Notes: generated by a model from the letters alone, not told the origin. A stretch of 64,000 nucleotides of DNA from Nocardiopsis sp. NRRL B-16309 (GCF_001279585.1 NZ_LGEC01000072.1:62001-126000), one strand, 5' to 3'. Positions 9,949 through 19,878 are shown, counted from the first letter of the stretch. Made by a program: numbers and translations.

Positions 9949-12150
9949 GTGGAGGCGGAGTTCGGGGTTCTGGGGCCGGTCGCGGCCTGGGACGGCACCG
10001 GAGAGCCCGTGGCGCTCAAGGGGCCGCGCCACCGCGCGGTCCTGGCCCGGCTCGTGCTGGCGCGCCGCCGGGTGGTGCCCGTCGACCGCCTCGTCGACGA
10101 CCTGTGGGACGACCCGCCCCCGGGCGCGGTCGGGGCGGTGCGCACCTTCGTGGCGGCCCTGCGACGCGCGCTGGAGCCGGGGCGGCCACCGCGCGCGCCC
10201 GCCCGGCTGCTCGTCACCGAGGGGCCCGGCTACGCCCTGCGCACCGGGTGGGACACGGTGGACGCCTGGTGCTTCGAGCGGGAGGTGTCCGGCGCCGACG
10301 CGCTGCCCGCCCGGGTCCGGCTCGCACGGCTGCGCGCGGCCCTGGACCGGTGGCGCGGCCCCGCCTACGCCGACTTCGCCGACGAGCCCTGGACCCGGAG
10401 CGAGCGCTCCCGCCTGGCGGAGCTGCGCCTGCACGCCGTCGAGGAGTACGCCCGGGCCCGGCTCGACCTGGGTCGGGCCGCCGAGGCCGTCGCCGACCTG
10501 GACGCGCACGCCGCCGAGCACCCCTGGCGCGAGGACGCCTGGCGTCTGCTCGCTCTGGCCCTGTACCGGTCCGGCCGCCAGGGCGACGCGCTGGCGGTGC
10601 TGCGCCGGGCGCGCACACTCCTGGTCGAACAGCTGGGTGTGGACCCGGGCCCGCGCCTGCGCCGCCTGGAACAGGACGTGCTCCACCACGCCGACCACCT
10701 GTCCCCCGAGCCCGTGTCAGGCGACGAACTCGGATCCGCGACCCGTGAACCCGGCGCTGGCGAGCAGTTCGCCCCCGATCCTGCGGCCGACGCCGTGCCC
10801 GGCTCTGGGCCCGCGACCGGCAACGTTCCCGGTTCCGAGCCCGCATACGGCGACGAGGCCGTACCCGTACCCGGTTCTGGGCCCGAGACCGGCGACGAAC
10901 TCGGTTCCGCGACCGGCGACAGGACCACCCCCGAACCCGCGGCGGATGACGCGGCCGAGCACGTGTGGGCCAGGGCCAGCGCCGCCTTCGACCGCACCGT
11001 GGCCGCCGGGTCCCGCGCACGCCTGGAATCGACCGTGGGACTGCTGCGCGGGCTCGCGGTGACCGGCGCCGGAGGCCTGGAAGAGGCCCGCCGACAGCGC
11101 ACCGCCGCCATCACGGCCGCCGAGGAGCTGGGCGACCCCGAACTGACCGCGCGCGTCATCGGCGCCTACGACGTGCCCGCGATCTGGACCCGCTCCGACG
11201 ACCCCGCGCAGGCCGCACAGGTCGTGGCCGCCGCCGAGCGCGCACTGGCCGCGCTGCCCCCGCACGGCCACGAGGCGGTCCGCGCCCGACTGCTGGCCAC
11301 GGTCGCCCTGGAGTCGCGCGGCACCGGTTCCGAACGCGCCCGCCGCGCCGCCCGCGACGCGGAGCGGATCGCCCGGCGGCTGGGCGACGCCGCCCTGCTG
11401 GCCTTCACGCTCAACGGCGTGTTCATGCAGAGCTTCGACCGCACCGGCCGGGCACCCGAGCGCGACGCCGTCGGCGCCGAGCTGGTCGAGCTGTCGGCCC
11501 GGCACGGCCTGGCCGACTTCGAGGTCCTGGGTCGCCTGGTCCGCCTCCAGGCGCGCTCCGCGCTGGGAGACCGGGCGGGCGCCGACGACGACGCGGCGGC
11601 CGTCGACCGCCTGGCCGTCCGGCACGAGCGACCGCTGGCCGGGGTCTTCACCCGGTGGTACCGGGCGATGTGCCTGGCCGACGACGACCGGGTGCCCTAC
11701 GCCGCCGCCGAGGCCGCCTACCGGGAGGCCGCCGCGCACCTGGAGGGCTCGGGCATGCCGGGCCTGGCGGCAGGGCTGCCCGCCCTGGCCCTGCTGTGCC
11801 TGCGCGAGCGGCGCGGGCTGCCCGCACCGGCCGACGAAGCCGCCGACTGGGGCCCCTACGCGGCCTGGACCCGTCCGCTGGTGCTGCTGGCGCGGGACCG
11901 CGCGGCCGAGGCGGCCGCGGCGCTGCGCCGGGTTCCGGACCCGCCCGCGGACCTGCTGTCGGAGGCCCTGTGGAGCCTGACCGCCCGGGCGGCCCTGCGC
12001 CTGGACGACCGCGACACGATGCGGCGCGCCCGCCACGCGCTCGCCCCGGCGGCGGCGGAACGGGCGGGCGCGGGCAGCGGCCTCCTCACCCTGGGGCCGG
12101 TCGCCGACCACCTCGGCGCACTCGACACCGCCCTGGACCGCCACCGCTGA
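9949..12150 (+). CDS. SARP/AfsR-family transcriptional regulator with BTAD
   Basis: A 733-residue regulator. Residues ~1-95 form an OmpR-type winged helix (FGVLGPVAAWDGTGEPVALK). Residues ~100-240 form the bacterial transcriptional activation domain (AEHPWREDAWRLLALALYRS and GRQGDALAVLRRAR). Residues ~245-330 are a low-complexity linker made of degenerate repeats of PGSGPxTGD type. The rest is a helical, TPR-like region without a P-loop, so unlike AfsR it lacks an NB-ARC ATPase. Such proteins activate secondary-metabolite genes, but no biosynthetic cluster lies within the window. The GTG start is preceded by GGCGGAAGG. Confidence 0.85.
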   Translation: MEAEFGVLGPVAAWDGTGEPVALKGPRHRAVLARLVLARRRVVPVDRLVDDLWDDPPPGAVGAVRTFVAALRRALEPGRPPRAPARLLVTEGPGYALRTGWDTVDAWCFEREVSGADALPARVRLARLRAALDRWRGPAYADFADEPWTRSERSRLAELRLHAVEEYARARLDLGRAAEAVADLDAHAAEHPWREDAWRLLALALYRSGRQGDALAVLRRARTLLVEQLGVDPGPRLRRLEQDVLHHADHLSPEPVSGDELGSATREPGAGEQFAPDPAADAVPGSGPATGNVPGSEPAYGDEAVPVPGSGPETGDELGSATGDRTTPEPAADDAAEHVWARASAAFDRTVAAGSRARLESTVGLLRGLAVTGAGGLEEARRQRTAAITAAEELGDPELTARVIGAYDVPAIWTRSDDPAQAAQVVAAAERALAALPPHGHEAVRARLLATVALESRGTGSERARRAARDAERIARRLGDAALLAFTLNGVFMQSFDRTGRAPERDAVGAELVELSARHGLADFEVLGRLVRLQARSALGDRAGADDDAAAVDRLAVRHERPLAGVFTRWYRAMCLADDDRVPYAAAEAAYREAAAHLEGSGMPGLAAGLPALALLCLRERRGLPAPADEAADWGPYAAWTRPLVLLARDRAAEAAAALRRVPDPPADLLSEALWSLTARAALRLDDRDTMRRARHALAPAAAERAGAGSGLLTLGPVADHLGALDTALDRHR

Positions 12151-12158
12151 ACCGGGCG

Positions 12159-12210
12159 GGCGGGACCGCGCCGACCGCGCCACCTGCCGGTCGCGGGCCC
12201 CGGTCCCGCC
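12159..12210. terminator. Hairpin between convergent SARP and gdhA genes
   Basis: Arms GGCGGGACC (12159-12167) and GGTCCCGCC (12202-12210) pair perfectly across a GC-rich loop between two convergent genes. Confidence 0.5.
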
Positions 12211-12225
12211 GTCCCGCCGATCCGC

Positions 12226-13596
<1,371 letters not shown>

Positions 13597-13895
13597 ACGT
13601 GAAGGGTCCTTTCGGAGCCGTCGTCCCGGCCGGACAGGCCGCGACGACGGCGTGCGGTGGCGTGCGGTCGTGTCCCCGAGGGGGACGAAGTATGTTTCGT
13701 CGACGTTACACGCCCGGGTCGCTCCGCCTCTGGGCGGAGGCCCCCACCTTCGGCTTCCACGCCGCACGCCCGGCGGCTCCCGCCGACCGGAGCCGCCGGT
13801 TCGGAGCTGCCCCACCTCCAGCCGCCAGGACGTCGGCGGTGTTCGAACGCCCCGACGCGGTCCCGGGCCCGACCCGGATCCGTCCCGGCCGCGCC

Positions 13896-14897
13896 TCAGC
13901 TCTCCTGCGGGTCCGTGCCCGCGGTGCCGGCCGCCGACACGAGCCCGGGTTCAGCGTCCCGCGGCTCCCCACCGGTCCCGGTCGGCGCGGGCCCCGAGGG
14001 CACCGCCGTCTGGGTGATGAAGGCGCCCGCCACGATGACGACCGCGCCCACGACCTGCACGGTGCTCAGCGCCTCGCCCAACAGCACCCACGCCAGGACG
14101 ATCGCGGTCACCACCTCCAGGTAGGCCACGCCCCCGGCGACCTGCGGGGAGAGCCGGCGCACCGCTCCCACCCCGGCGAAGTAGGCCAGCGCCGTGCACA
14201 CCAGCGCCAACCACAGCGCGATCGCCCAGCCGGGCACCTGCGCTCCGCCGAGCGGTAGCGGCTCGGCCAGCGTCCCCCACGGGACCGTCCACGGGCGCGC
14301 GAGGACGGCGAGCAGCGCGGCCGCCACCATCGACCCGATGGCGATCACGGCCAGCGGGTCCGCGTCCTCGCCCGTGGCGTCCGACAGCAGGAAGAACCCC
14401 ACCTGCGCCGCCGCCGCGCCCAGCGCGAGCGCCACACCGACGGGGTCCAGGCTCATCCCCGACCAGACCTCCAGCAGCAGGCCGAGCCCGGCCACCGCCA
14501 GGACCACGCCCACCGCCGCGGCCGGGGCCACCCGGGTCCGGCGCACGAGGCGGAACCACACCAGCAGCAGGACGGGGCCGAGGAACTCGATCAGCAGCGC
14601 GATGCCCACCGGGATCCGGTCCACGGCCGCGAAGTACAGGGCCTGGACCCCGGCCATCGGGAAGACTCCGTAGGCCACGACGAGCAGTGGCCGCCGCACC
14701 AGCACCCGCCAGTGCAGGAGCGCCACCGGGGACAGCAGCAGCGCGGCTCCGGCCAGGCGCAGCCAGGTGACCTGGAGGGGGTCCATTCCGGCGTCCAGCA
14801 GCGGGCGGGCGGCCACCCCGGCCCCGCCGAAGAACAGGGCCGCGGCCAGCGCGAACGCCAGCCCCGAGGCGCGGTGACGCACGGGCTCCACGGACAC
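13896..14897 (-). CDS. EamA-family transporter
   Basis: About 333 residues with ten hydrophobic segments in two EamA repeats (ASGLAFALAAALFFGGAGVA in the first, WAIALWLALVCTALAYFAGV in the second). GVAYLEVVTAIVLAWVLLGE is the typical penultimate helix. The tail is Pro/Gly-rich and cytoplasmic. The GTG at 14897 is preferred because GGAGG lies 5 bp before it; an upstream in-frame ATG at 14939 would translate through a palindrome that looks like an operator. Its substrate is unknown. It resembles the partial exporter at the left edge only at family level. Confidence 0.82.
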   Translation of the reverse strand: MSVEPVRHRASGLAFALAAALFFGGAGVAARPLLDAGMDPLQVTWLRLAGAALLLSPVALLHWRVLVRRPLLVVAYGVFPMAGVQALYFAAVDRIPVGIALLIEFLGPVLLLVWFRLVRRTRVAPAAAVGVVLAVAGLGLLLEVWSGMSLDPVGVALALGAAAAQVGFFLLSDATGEDADPLAVIAIGSMVAAALLAVLARPWTVPWGTLAEPLPLGGAQVPGWAIALWLALVCTALAYFAGVGAVRRLSPQVAGGVAYLEVVTAIVLAWVLLGEALSTVQVVGAVVIVAGAFITQTAVPSGPAPTGTGGEPRDAEPGLVSAAGTAGTDPQES

Positions 14898-14921
14898 GCC
14901 GACCTCCGGAGTCGAGAGGGG

Positions 14922-14939
14922 ATGATCGGACCAGATCAT
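14922..14939. promoter_or_regulatory. Palindromic operator upstream of the EamA gene
   Basis: Perfect dyad ATGATC-N6-GATCAT, 25 bp before the preferred GTG start of the EamA gene. It resembles a dimeric regulator site; the regulator is unknown. Confidence 0.45.
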
Positions 14940-14960
14940 ACGGCCGGGCGGTGACCTTCC

Positions 14961-15279
14961 CGCCCGTCGCCCGCCATCGCCCCACGGCGCTTCGCGAGGG
15001 GGGCTTCCACCCTCAACCGAGAGCCTTCGGCTCCAGCTCTTCCCACCCGTCGCCCGCCATCGCCCCACGGCGCTTCGCGCGAAGTGGGGGCTTCCACCGC
15101 CCCACGGCGCTTCGCGCGAAGTGGGGGCTTCCACCCTCAACCGAGAGCCTTCGGCTCCAGCTCCTCCCGCCCGTCGCCCACCATCGCCCCACGGCGCTTC
15201 GCGCGAAGTGGGGGCTTCCACCCTCAACCGAGAGCCTTCGGCCCCGACCCCTCCCGCCCACCATCGCCCCCTGCCTGGC
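14961..15279. repeat. Intergenic tandem repeat tract with hairpin-forming units
   Basis: About 3.5 copies of an ~85-nt unit lie between the XRE-cupin and EamA genes. Each unit opens with CGCCCGTCGCCC, then has CCCCACGGCGCTTCGCGCGA with the dyad CTTCGCGCGAAG, then GGGGGCTTCCACC, and ends with the hairpin GAGCCTTCGGCTC. Copies start near 14961, 15044, 15169 and 15255 (partial). The second unit also holds an extra internal duplication (15097-15130). The third copy's last hairpin is degraded. It makes no sensible protein. The paired arms suggest a transcribed structural element or a terminator array. Confidence 0.85.
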
Positions 15280-15295
15280 GGACCGGGCGAAAGGC

Positions 15296-15859
15296 TCAGG
15301 ACTCCCGGCGGGCCAGCGCCACCAGGTAGCGGCACGCGCGTCCGGAGGTGTTGCGGTACACGCACGGGACCGGCGCGCCGATCTGCAGGCAGTCCCCCGG
15401 GCCGAGCTCGTGGAGGTGGTCCCCCTCCTGGAACGCCAGCTCGCCCTCCAGCACCCAGATCTGGTGGTGCAGGTGGCGGTAGGAGTCGGCCGGATAGGAG
15501 ACCTCCGCGCCCGGCGGGAGTTCGACCTCCACCAGCTCCAGCGGCCCGCCCGCGGTGGGCGTCACCGCGCGGCGCCGGTAGCCGGTCAGGGGGTCGGTCC
15601 ACACCGGCTGCTCCGAGCGGCGCGCCAGCCGCCGCTCCCCCTGCTCGGCCCGGGCCACCAGCTCCGACAGGCTCATGCCCAGCGCCGCCGACAGCCGTCC
15701 GAGCAGTTGCGCGGTCGGCTGCGTCTCGCCGCGCTCGACCCTGCTGATCATCGCCCGCGAGACCCCCGAGCGTTCGGCCAGGGCGGCGCCGGACAGGCCG
15801 CGCGAGCTGCGCAGGTCCCGCAGGGTGGTGGCCAGGGCTGAACCCAGTGCATCGCTCAT
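15296..15859 (-). CDS. XRE-family regulator with C-terminal cupin
   Basis: A 187-residue regulator. Residues ~8-65 form a helix-turn-helix (GLSGAALAERSGVSRAMISR then VERGETQPTAQLLGRL). Residues ~110-180 form a small cupin (HHQIWVLEGELAFQEG then HELGPGDCLQIG) likely to sense a small ligand. The N-terminus is short and the ATG (15859) lies just inside a shared divergent promoter. Divergence from an acetyltransferase gene is a common arrangement for regulators of amino-acid or drug acetylation. The gene is followed by the tandem repeat tract. Confidence 0.85.
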   Translation of the reverse strand: MSDALGSALATTLRDLRSSRGLSGAALAERSGVSRAMISRVERGETQPTAQLLGRLSAALGMSLSELVARAEQGERRLARRSEQPVWTDPLTGYRRRAVTPTAGGPLELVEVELPPGAEVSYPADSYRHLHHQIWVLEGELAFQEGDHLHELGPGDCLQIGAPVPCVYRNTSGRACRYLVALARRES

Positions 15860-15862
15860 GCG

Positions 15863-15901
15863 TTGACTATAGTGCACACAAACATCCACTATGGTGAACA
15901 C
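15863..15901. promoter_or_regulatory. Divergent promoter with repeated ACTATRGTG operator
   Basis: ACTATAGTG (15866-15874) and ACTATGGTG (15888-15896) are repeated 22 bp apart, two helical turns; the first contains the palindrome ACTATAGT. TTGACT (15863-15868) and CACTAT (15887-15892) could be the -35 and -10 of the acetyltransferase gene, with 18 bp spacing. The second repeat lies almost at the acetyltransferase ATG, which may be leaderless. The XRE-cupin protein is the likely binder. Confidence 0.5.
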
Positions 15902-16435
15902 ATGGACACCCCACTCACCACGGCCCACGTGCGCGACGCGACCGCGGCCGACGCGCGGGCGTGCGCGGCGATCTACGCCCCCTACGTCACCGACACCTCG
16001 ATCACCTTCGAGTACGAGCCGCCCACCGTCCAGGAGATGGCCCGGCGCATCGCCGACTCCCAGCGCAGGCACGCCTGGCTCGTCCTGGAGGAGGAGGGCC
16101 GTGTGGTGGGCTACGCCTACGGGTCCCCCTTCCGCGCCCGCGCCGCCTACCAGTGGTCCTGCGAGGTCAGCGTCTACCTCGAACGGGGCCGGCGCCGCAC
16201 GGGCGCGGGCCGAGCCCTCTACGGCGCCCTGCTCCCCCGGCTGGCCGAACGCGGCATGCACACCGCCCTGGCCGGCATGACCCTGCCCAACGACGCCAGC
16301 CAGGGCCTGCACCGCGCCCTGGGCTTCGAACCGGTCGGCGTCCTGCGCGAGATCGGCCACAAGGACGGCGCCTGGCGCGACGTGGCCTGGGCCCAGCTCT
16401 CCCTGACCGCCGACTCCGTGCCGGCGCACGCGTGA
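15902..16435 (+). CDS. GNAT acetyltransferase, phosphinothricin-acetyltransferase-like
   Basis: A 177-residue GNAT protein. It matches the Pat/Bar/YncA pattern: VRDATAADARACAAIYAPYV, TSITFEYEPP, WLVLEEEGRVVGYAYG, EVSVYLERGRRRTGAGRALY (acetyl-CoA loop) and ALHRALGFEPVGVLREIGHK in degenerate form. Such enzymes acetylate phosphinothricin, methionine sulfoximine or related amino acids with acetyl-CoA in the cytosol. The ATG at 15902 has no clear ribosome site and may be leaderless. The divergent XRE-cupin gene probably regulates it. Resistance to a specific compound is not shown. Confidence 0.85.
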   Translation: MDTPLTTAHVRDATAADARACAAIYAPYVTDTSITFEYEPPTVQEMARRIADSQRRHAWLVLEEEGRVVGYAYGSPFRARAAYQWSCEVSVYLERGRRRTGAGRALYGALLPRLAERGMHTALAGMTLPNDASQGLHRALGFEPVGVLREIGHKDGAWRDVAWAQLSLTADSVPAHA

Positions 16436-16458
16436 GCCCCGGCCACCGCGCACACGAA

Positions 16459-16497
16459 GGGCCCGGCGGGAGCTGAGCGCTTCCCATCGCCGGGCCC
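16459..16497. terminator. Bidirectional terminator hairpin
   Basis: Perfect 10-bp stem GGGCCCGGCG / CGCCGGGCCC with a 19-nt loop between the convergent acetyltransferase and solute-binding-protein genes. Confidence 0.7.
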
Positions 16498-16511
16498 GTC
16501 GTGTGAGGGGG

Positions 16512-17861
16512 TCAGCCGCCCTGCGTGGCGGCCTCCACCTCGGAGGTGAACTGCGCGGCGGCCTCCTCAGGCGTCAGGTTGCCGAAGCTCATCTCCTCCG
16601 AGGCCCGCTTGACGATGTTCACGACCTCGCCGGCCCCGATCGGCGGCGGCGGGTTGCCGTCCTCGATGGTGCCCTCGATGTCGGACAGGAACACCGCGCT
16701 GCGCGCGTCGGCCTCGGGCAGCTGGCTGACGATGTGCCCGCGCACGTCGATGTTGGCGGGCAGGCCGCGGTCGGCCAGGATCAGCTCGGCCGCCTCGTTG
16801 CTGTTGACGAGGAAGTCCACGAACCGGGCCGCCTCCTCCGGGTGCTCGGACTCGGCCGAGACGGAGTAGAACATGGCCGGCTTGAAGAACATGCCGCTGC
16901 GGTCCTCGGTCGTCTCACCGGGGTAGCGCAGCAGCTCGATCTCGTGACCGGAGGTGTCGGTCTGCTGGCCGAGCTGGTTGGTCCAGAAGTGTGCCATCGC
17001 GCCGGAGTTGGCGGCCAGCACCGACCCGTCGGGGCCCAGTGCCTCGATCTCCACACTCTCGGACGCGGTGGGCTGACCGCCCTCCTCCTGGAGCCTGTCG
17101 ATGAGCCCGTACCACTCGGCCAGCGTCTCCTCCGAGTAGCCGAGGGTGCCGTCCTCGTTGTAGAGGTTCTCGCCCTTCTGGCGGGCGAAGATCTGGAAGC
17201 CGGCCTCGTTGAAGGCCATGCTCTGGGTGCCGACGATCTCGCCGTCGGTGGCCTCGGAGATCTCGATCGCCAGGTCGACGTAGTCGTCCCAGCTCCAGGA
17301 CTCGTCGTCGGGCAGTTCCACGCCCGCTTCCTCGAACGCGTCCACGTCGGCCATGATCGTGTACGCGTTCACGCCGGTGGCCACACCGTAGGTCTCGCCG
17401 TTCATGTCGCCGCTCTCGGCGACCAGCGGGTCGATCTTCGACAGGTCGAGCGACTCGAACTGGCTCAGGTCGGCCAGGGCTCCGCGGTCACCGTACTCGC
17501 GCAGGTAGCGCTCCTCCTGCGTCATGATGTCCGGAGCGTCGCCGGCCGCGGTGCTGGTGGCCAGCCGGTCCCAGTAGGAACCCCAGTCGGTGTAGTCGCC
17601 CACGATGCGGATGTCGGGGTTGGCGGCCTCGAACTCCTCGATGACCTGCTGGGTGACCGCGTGGCGGTCGTCCGCGCCCCACCAGGAGAAGCGCAGTTCG
17701 ACCACGCCGTCCTCGGATCCGGAGTCCGCGCCGCAGGCGCTGGCGGCCATGACCACGGCGCCGACGCCGGCCGCGATCTTGAGCAGGGAGCTGCGCCGTA
17801 GGCGCCTGTCAGAGTTGAGGTCGCGGGCCCGGGGGCGCCCGCTGCCAGGGTTTGCACGCAT
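16512..17861 (-). CDS. Carbohydrate ABC transporter solute-binding lipoprotein
   Basis: A 449-residue extracellular solute-binding protein family 1 member. A twin-arginine-like basic N-terminus (DRRLRRSSLLKIAAGVGA) leads to the lipobox AASAC, so the mature protein is lipid-anchored outside the membrane. The mature part starts VVELRFSWWGADDRHAVTQQ, typical of CUT1 sugar-binding proteins, and contains APDIMTQ, ATGVNAYTIMAD and WSWDDYVDLA. It is the last gene after two permease genes. No ATPase is encoded nearby, so a shared MsiK-type ATPase is likely. The control region at 19.8 kb suggests LacI-type repression. Confidence 0.93.
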   Translation of the reverse strand: MRANPGSGRPRARDLNSDRRLRRSSLLKIAAGVGAVVMAASACGADSGSEDGVVELRFSWWGADDRHAVTQQVIEEFEAANPDIRIVGDYTDWGSYWDRLATSTAAGDAPDIMTQEERYLREYGDRGALADLSQFESLDLSKIDPLVAESGDMNGETYGVATGVNAYTIMADVDAFEEAGVELPDDESWSWDDYVDLAIEISEATDGEIVGTQSMAFNEAGFQIFARQKGENLYNEDGTLGYSEETLAEWYGLIDRLQEEGGQPTASESVEIEALGPDGSVLAANSGAMAHFWTNQLGQQTDTSGHEIELLRYPGETTEDRSGMFFKPAMFYSVSAESEHPEEAARFVDFLVNSNEAAELILADRGLPANIDVRGHIVSQLPEADARSAVFLSDIEGTIEDGNPPPPIGAGEVVNIVKRASEEMSFGNLTPEEAAAQFTSEVEAATQGG

Positions 17862-17879
17862 TGTCGTATGTCCCTTCGA

Positions 17880-18755
17880 CTATTTGATACCGGTGGTGGC
17901 GATGCCCTTGACCAGGTACTTCTGTCCGGCGAGGAAGAAGCCGAACACAGGTCCGAGGGCGATCACCGACATGGCGAACAGCGGACCCCAGGACGTCTGG
18001 GAGCTGGAGTCCACGAAGGTGCGCAGCGCGACGGGCACGGTGTACATGTCCGGGCTGGTGAGGAAGATCAGCTGGCTGAAGAAGTCGTTCCAGGTCCAGA
18101 TGAAGGTGAAGATCGCCGTGGTGGCCAGGGCCGGCAGCGACAGCGGCATGATGATCTGGAAGAAGATCCGCACGTGGCCGCAGCCGTCGATGCGCGCGGC
18201 CTCGTCCAGGTCCTTGGGCAGGCCGCGGATGAACTGGACCATCAGGAAGATGAAGAAGCCGTCGGTGGCCAGGAGCTTGGGCACGATCAGCGGCAGGAAG
18301 GTGTTGATCCAGCCGATCTCGGCGAACATGATGTACTGCGGCACGATCACGACGTGGATCGGCAGCATGATGGTCGCCAGCATGATGGCGAAGAAGAGCC
18401 GCTTGCCCCGGAACTCCAGGCGGGCGAAGGCGTAGGCCGCCATCGAGCATCCGATGAGGTTGCCGATGATCGCGCCGACCACCACGATCGCCGAGTTGAG
18501 CAGGTAGTGGTGGAACGGGAACTGCAGCGCCGTCCAACCCTCGGTGTAGTTGCTCGGGTGGAAGGTCTCGGGGATCAGGCCGGGGGCCCGGAAGATCTCC
18601 TCGGTCGGCTTGAAGGAACTGGCGAGCATCCACAGCAGCGGGTAGAGCATGATGAGCCCGAACCCGATCAGCCCGATGTGGACGATCAGCCGTCGTGTGC
18701 GTGCGGCCCGGGAGCGCTCCTGCGTGGTCGCGGGGGCCGTCGTCTTAGTCGCCAT
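17880..18755 (-). CDS. Carbohydrate ABC transporter permease, MalG type
   Basis: A 291-residue CUT1 inner-membrane permease with six helices. MLYPLLWMLASSFKPTEEIF near the N-terminus is typical, and the EAA loop reads DLDEAARIDGCGHVRIFFQI. Its start overlaps the 3' end of the upstream permease gene by 11 bp, implying coupled expression. It should pair with the MalF-type subunit at 18745 and an unlinked ATPase. Confidence 0.93.
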   Translation of the reverse strand: MATKTTAPATTQERSRAARTRRLIVHIGLIGFGLIMLYPLLWMLASSFKPTEEIFRAPGLIPETFHPSNYTEGWTALQFPFHHYLLNSAIVVVGAIIGNLIGCSMAAYAFARLEFRGKRLFFAIMLATIMLPIHVVIVPQYIMFAEIGWINTFLPLIVPKLLATDGFFIFLMVQFIRGLPKDLDEAARIDGCGHVRIFFQIIMPLSLPALATTAIFTFIWTWNDFFSQLIFLTSPDMYTVPVALRTFVDSSSQTSWGPLFAMSVIALGPVFGFFLAGQKYLVKGIATTGIK

Positions 18756-19839
18756 AGAAGACCCAGTACTTGGACGCGAGGAAGTTCACCGCGGTGAACC
18801 CTCCGATGATCATGAGCAGCAGCCAGGCCATCGCCGAGGCGTAACCCATCTCGAAGGAGCCGAAGCCGCGTTGGTAGAGGTAGAGCGTGTAGAACATCGT
18901 GGAGTCGGAGGGACCGCCGGTACCGCCGCTGACGATGAAGGCCTGCGTGAACGTCTGGAACGCGTTGATGATCTGCAGGACCAGGTTGAAGAAGATGATC
19001 GGCGTGAGCAGCGGGACCGTGATGTGCCAGAACTTGTGCAGCGGGCCGGCGCCGTCGACCGAGGCGGCCTCGTAGTACATGCGCGGGATCTGGCGCAGGC
19101 CGGCCAGGAAGATGACCATGGGCGCGCCGAAGGTCCACACGTTGAGCACGATCAGGGTGCCCAGGGCGTAGTCGGGGTGGGAGACCCAGCCCTCGCCCTG
19201 GATGCCGAAGAAGCCCAGGACCTGGTTGATCAGGCCGTTGGCGCCGAAGACCTGGCGCCAGAGAATGGCGATCGCGACGCTGCCGCCCAGCAGTGAGGGC
19301 AGGTAGTAGACCGACCTGTACAGCGGCAGCCCGCGGACTCCCCGGTCCAGGACCATCGCCAGGGCCAGCGCGAGCACCAGCTGGAGCGGCACCGACACGA
19401 ACACGTAGGTGAAGGTGACCCGCAGGGAGTTGTGCAGCCGCTCGTCCTCGAGCATGCGGCTGTAGTTCTCCAGACCGACCCAGCTGTGGTCGCCGATGAG
19501 GTTGTAGTCGGTGAAGGAGAAGTACAGGGAGGCCAGCAGGGGGCCCGCGGTGATGAAGAGCAGTCCGACGAACCACGGGGCCAGGAAGCCGTACGCCGCG
19601 AGGTTCTCGCGCTGCTTGGCGCCCTGGTTGCGGGCGCGGGTCCTGGTCCTGGCGGCGGGCGCGGCCGCGACGGGGTCCGCCTTGGGCCTGCGCTGGAGCA
19701 GCGCGCTCACGGCGTTCCACCACCCCGGAGGGCGGCCGCCGCGGTGGCGGCGAGCACGTTCGGGCCTGGTTTCATGACTGGAGACCGCCAATCTCGCTGG
19801 AGGGACACGGTGAAGTGCGTGGAACGTGTCCGAGAACAC
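18745..19839 (-). CDS. Carbohydrate ABC transporter permease, MalF type
   Basis: Up to 364 residues; the true start is uncertain because the first ~60 residues (to RARNQGAKQRENLAAYGFLA) are basic and poorly conserved in type. The core has six helices, with APWFVGLLFITAGPLLASLY first and an EAA loop RQIPRMYYEAASVDGAGPLH. The GTG at 19839 has no clear ribosome site. First gene of a permease-permease-SBP operon. A LacI-type palindrome lies 26 bp upstream at 19865. Confidence 0.88.
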   Translation of the reverse strand: MFSDTFHALHRVPPARLAVSSHETRPERARRHRGGRPPGWWNAVSALLQRRPKADPVAAAPAARTRTRARNQGAKQRENLAAYGFLAPWFVGLLFITAGPLLASLYFSFTDYNLIGDHSWVGLENYSRMLEDERLHNSLRVTFTYVFVSVPLQLVLALALAMVLDRGVRGLPLYRSVYYLPSLLGGSVAIAILWRQVFGANGLINQVLGFFGIQGEGWVSHPDYALGTLIVLNVWTFGAPMVIFLAGLRQIPRMYYEAASVDGAGPLHKFWHITVPLLTPIIFFNLVLQIINAFQTFTQAFIVSGGTGGPSDSTMFYTLYLYQRGFGSFEMGYASAMAWLLLMIIGGFTAVNFLASKYWVFYGD

Positions 19840-19864
19840 GGGCCGGATCAGCGACGACCGACTT

Positions 19865-19878
19865 GGTAAGCGCTATCC
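19865..19878. promoter_or_regulatory. LacI-type operator upstream of the ABC importer operon
   Basis: GGTAAGCGCTATCC matches the palindrome GGWAAGCGYTTWCC found before two other units of the region, with one or two mismatches. It stands upstream of the permease gene start and is the likely repressor site for the importer. The rest of the 309-bp divergent region (19840-20148) shows no gene; it contains a TTGACG hexamer (20077-20082) and a GC hairpin near 20092-20117. Confidence 0.65.

Noticed and set aside
9949..12150. Start of an antibiotic gene cluster near the SARP regulator
   Set aside because: No synthase, cyclase or tailoring genes lie on either side; neighbours are metabolic and regulatory genes.
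14961..15279. CRISPR array
   Set aside because: The units are contiguous and nearly identical over their whole length, with no unique spacers and no cas genes nearby.
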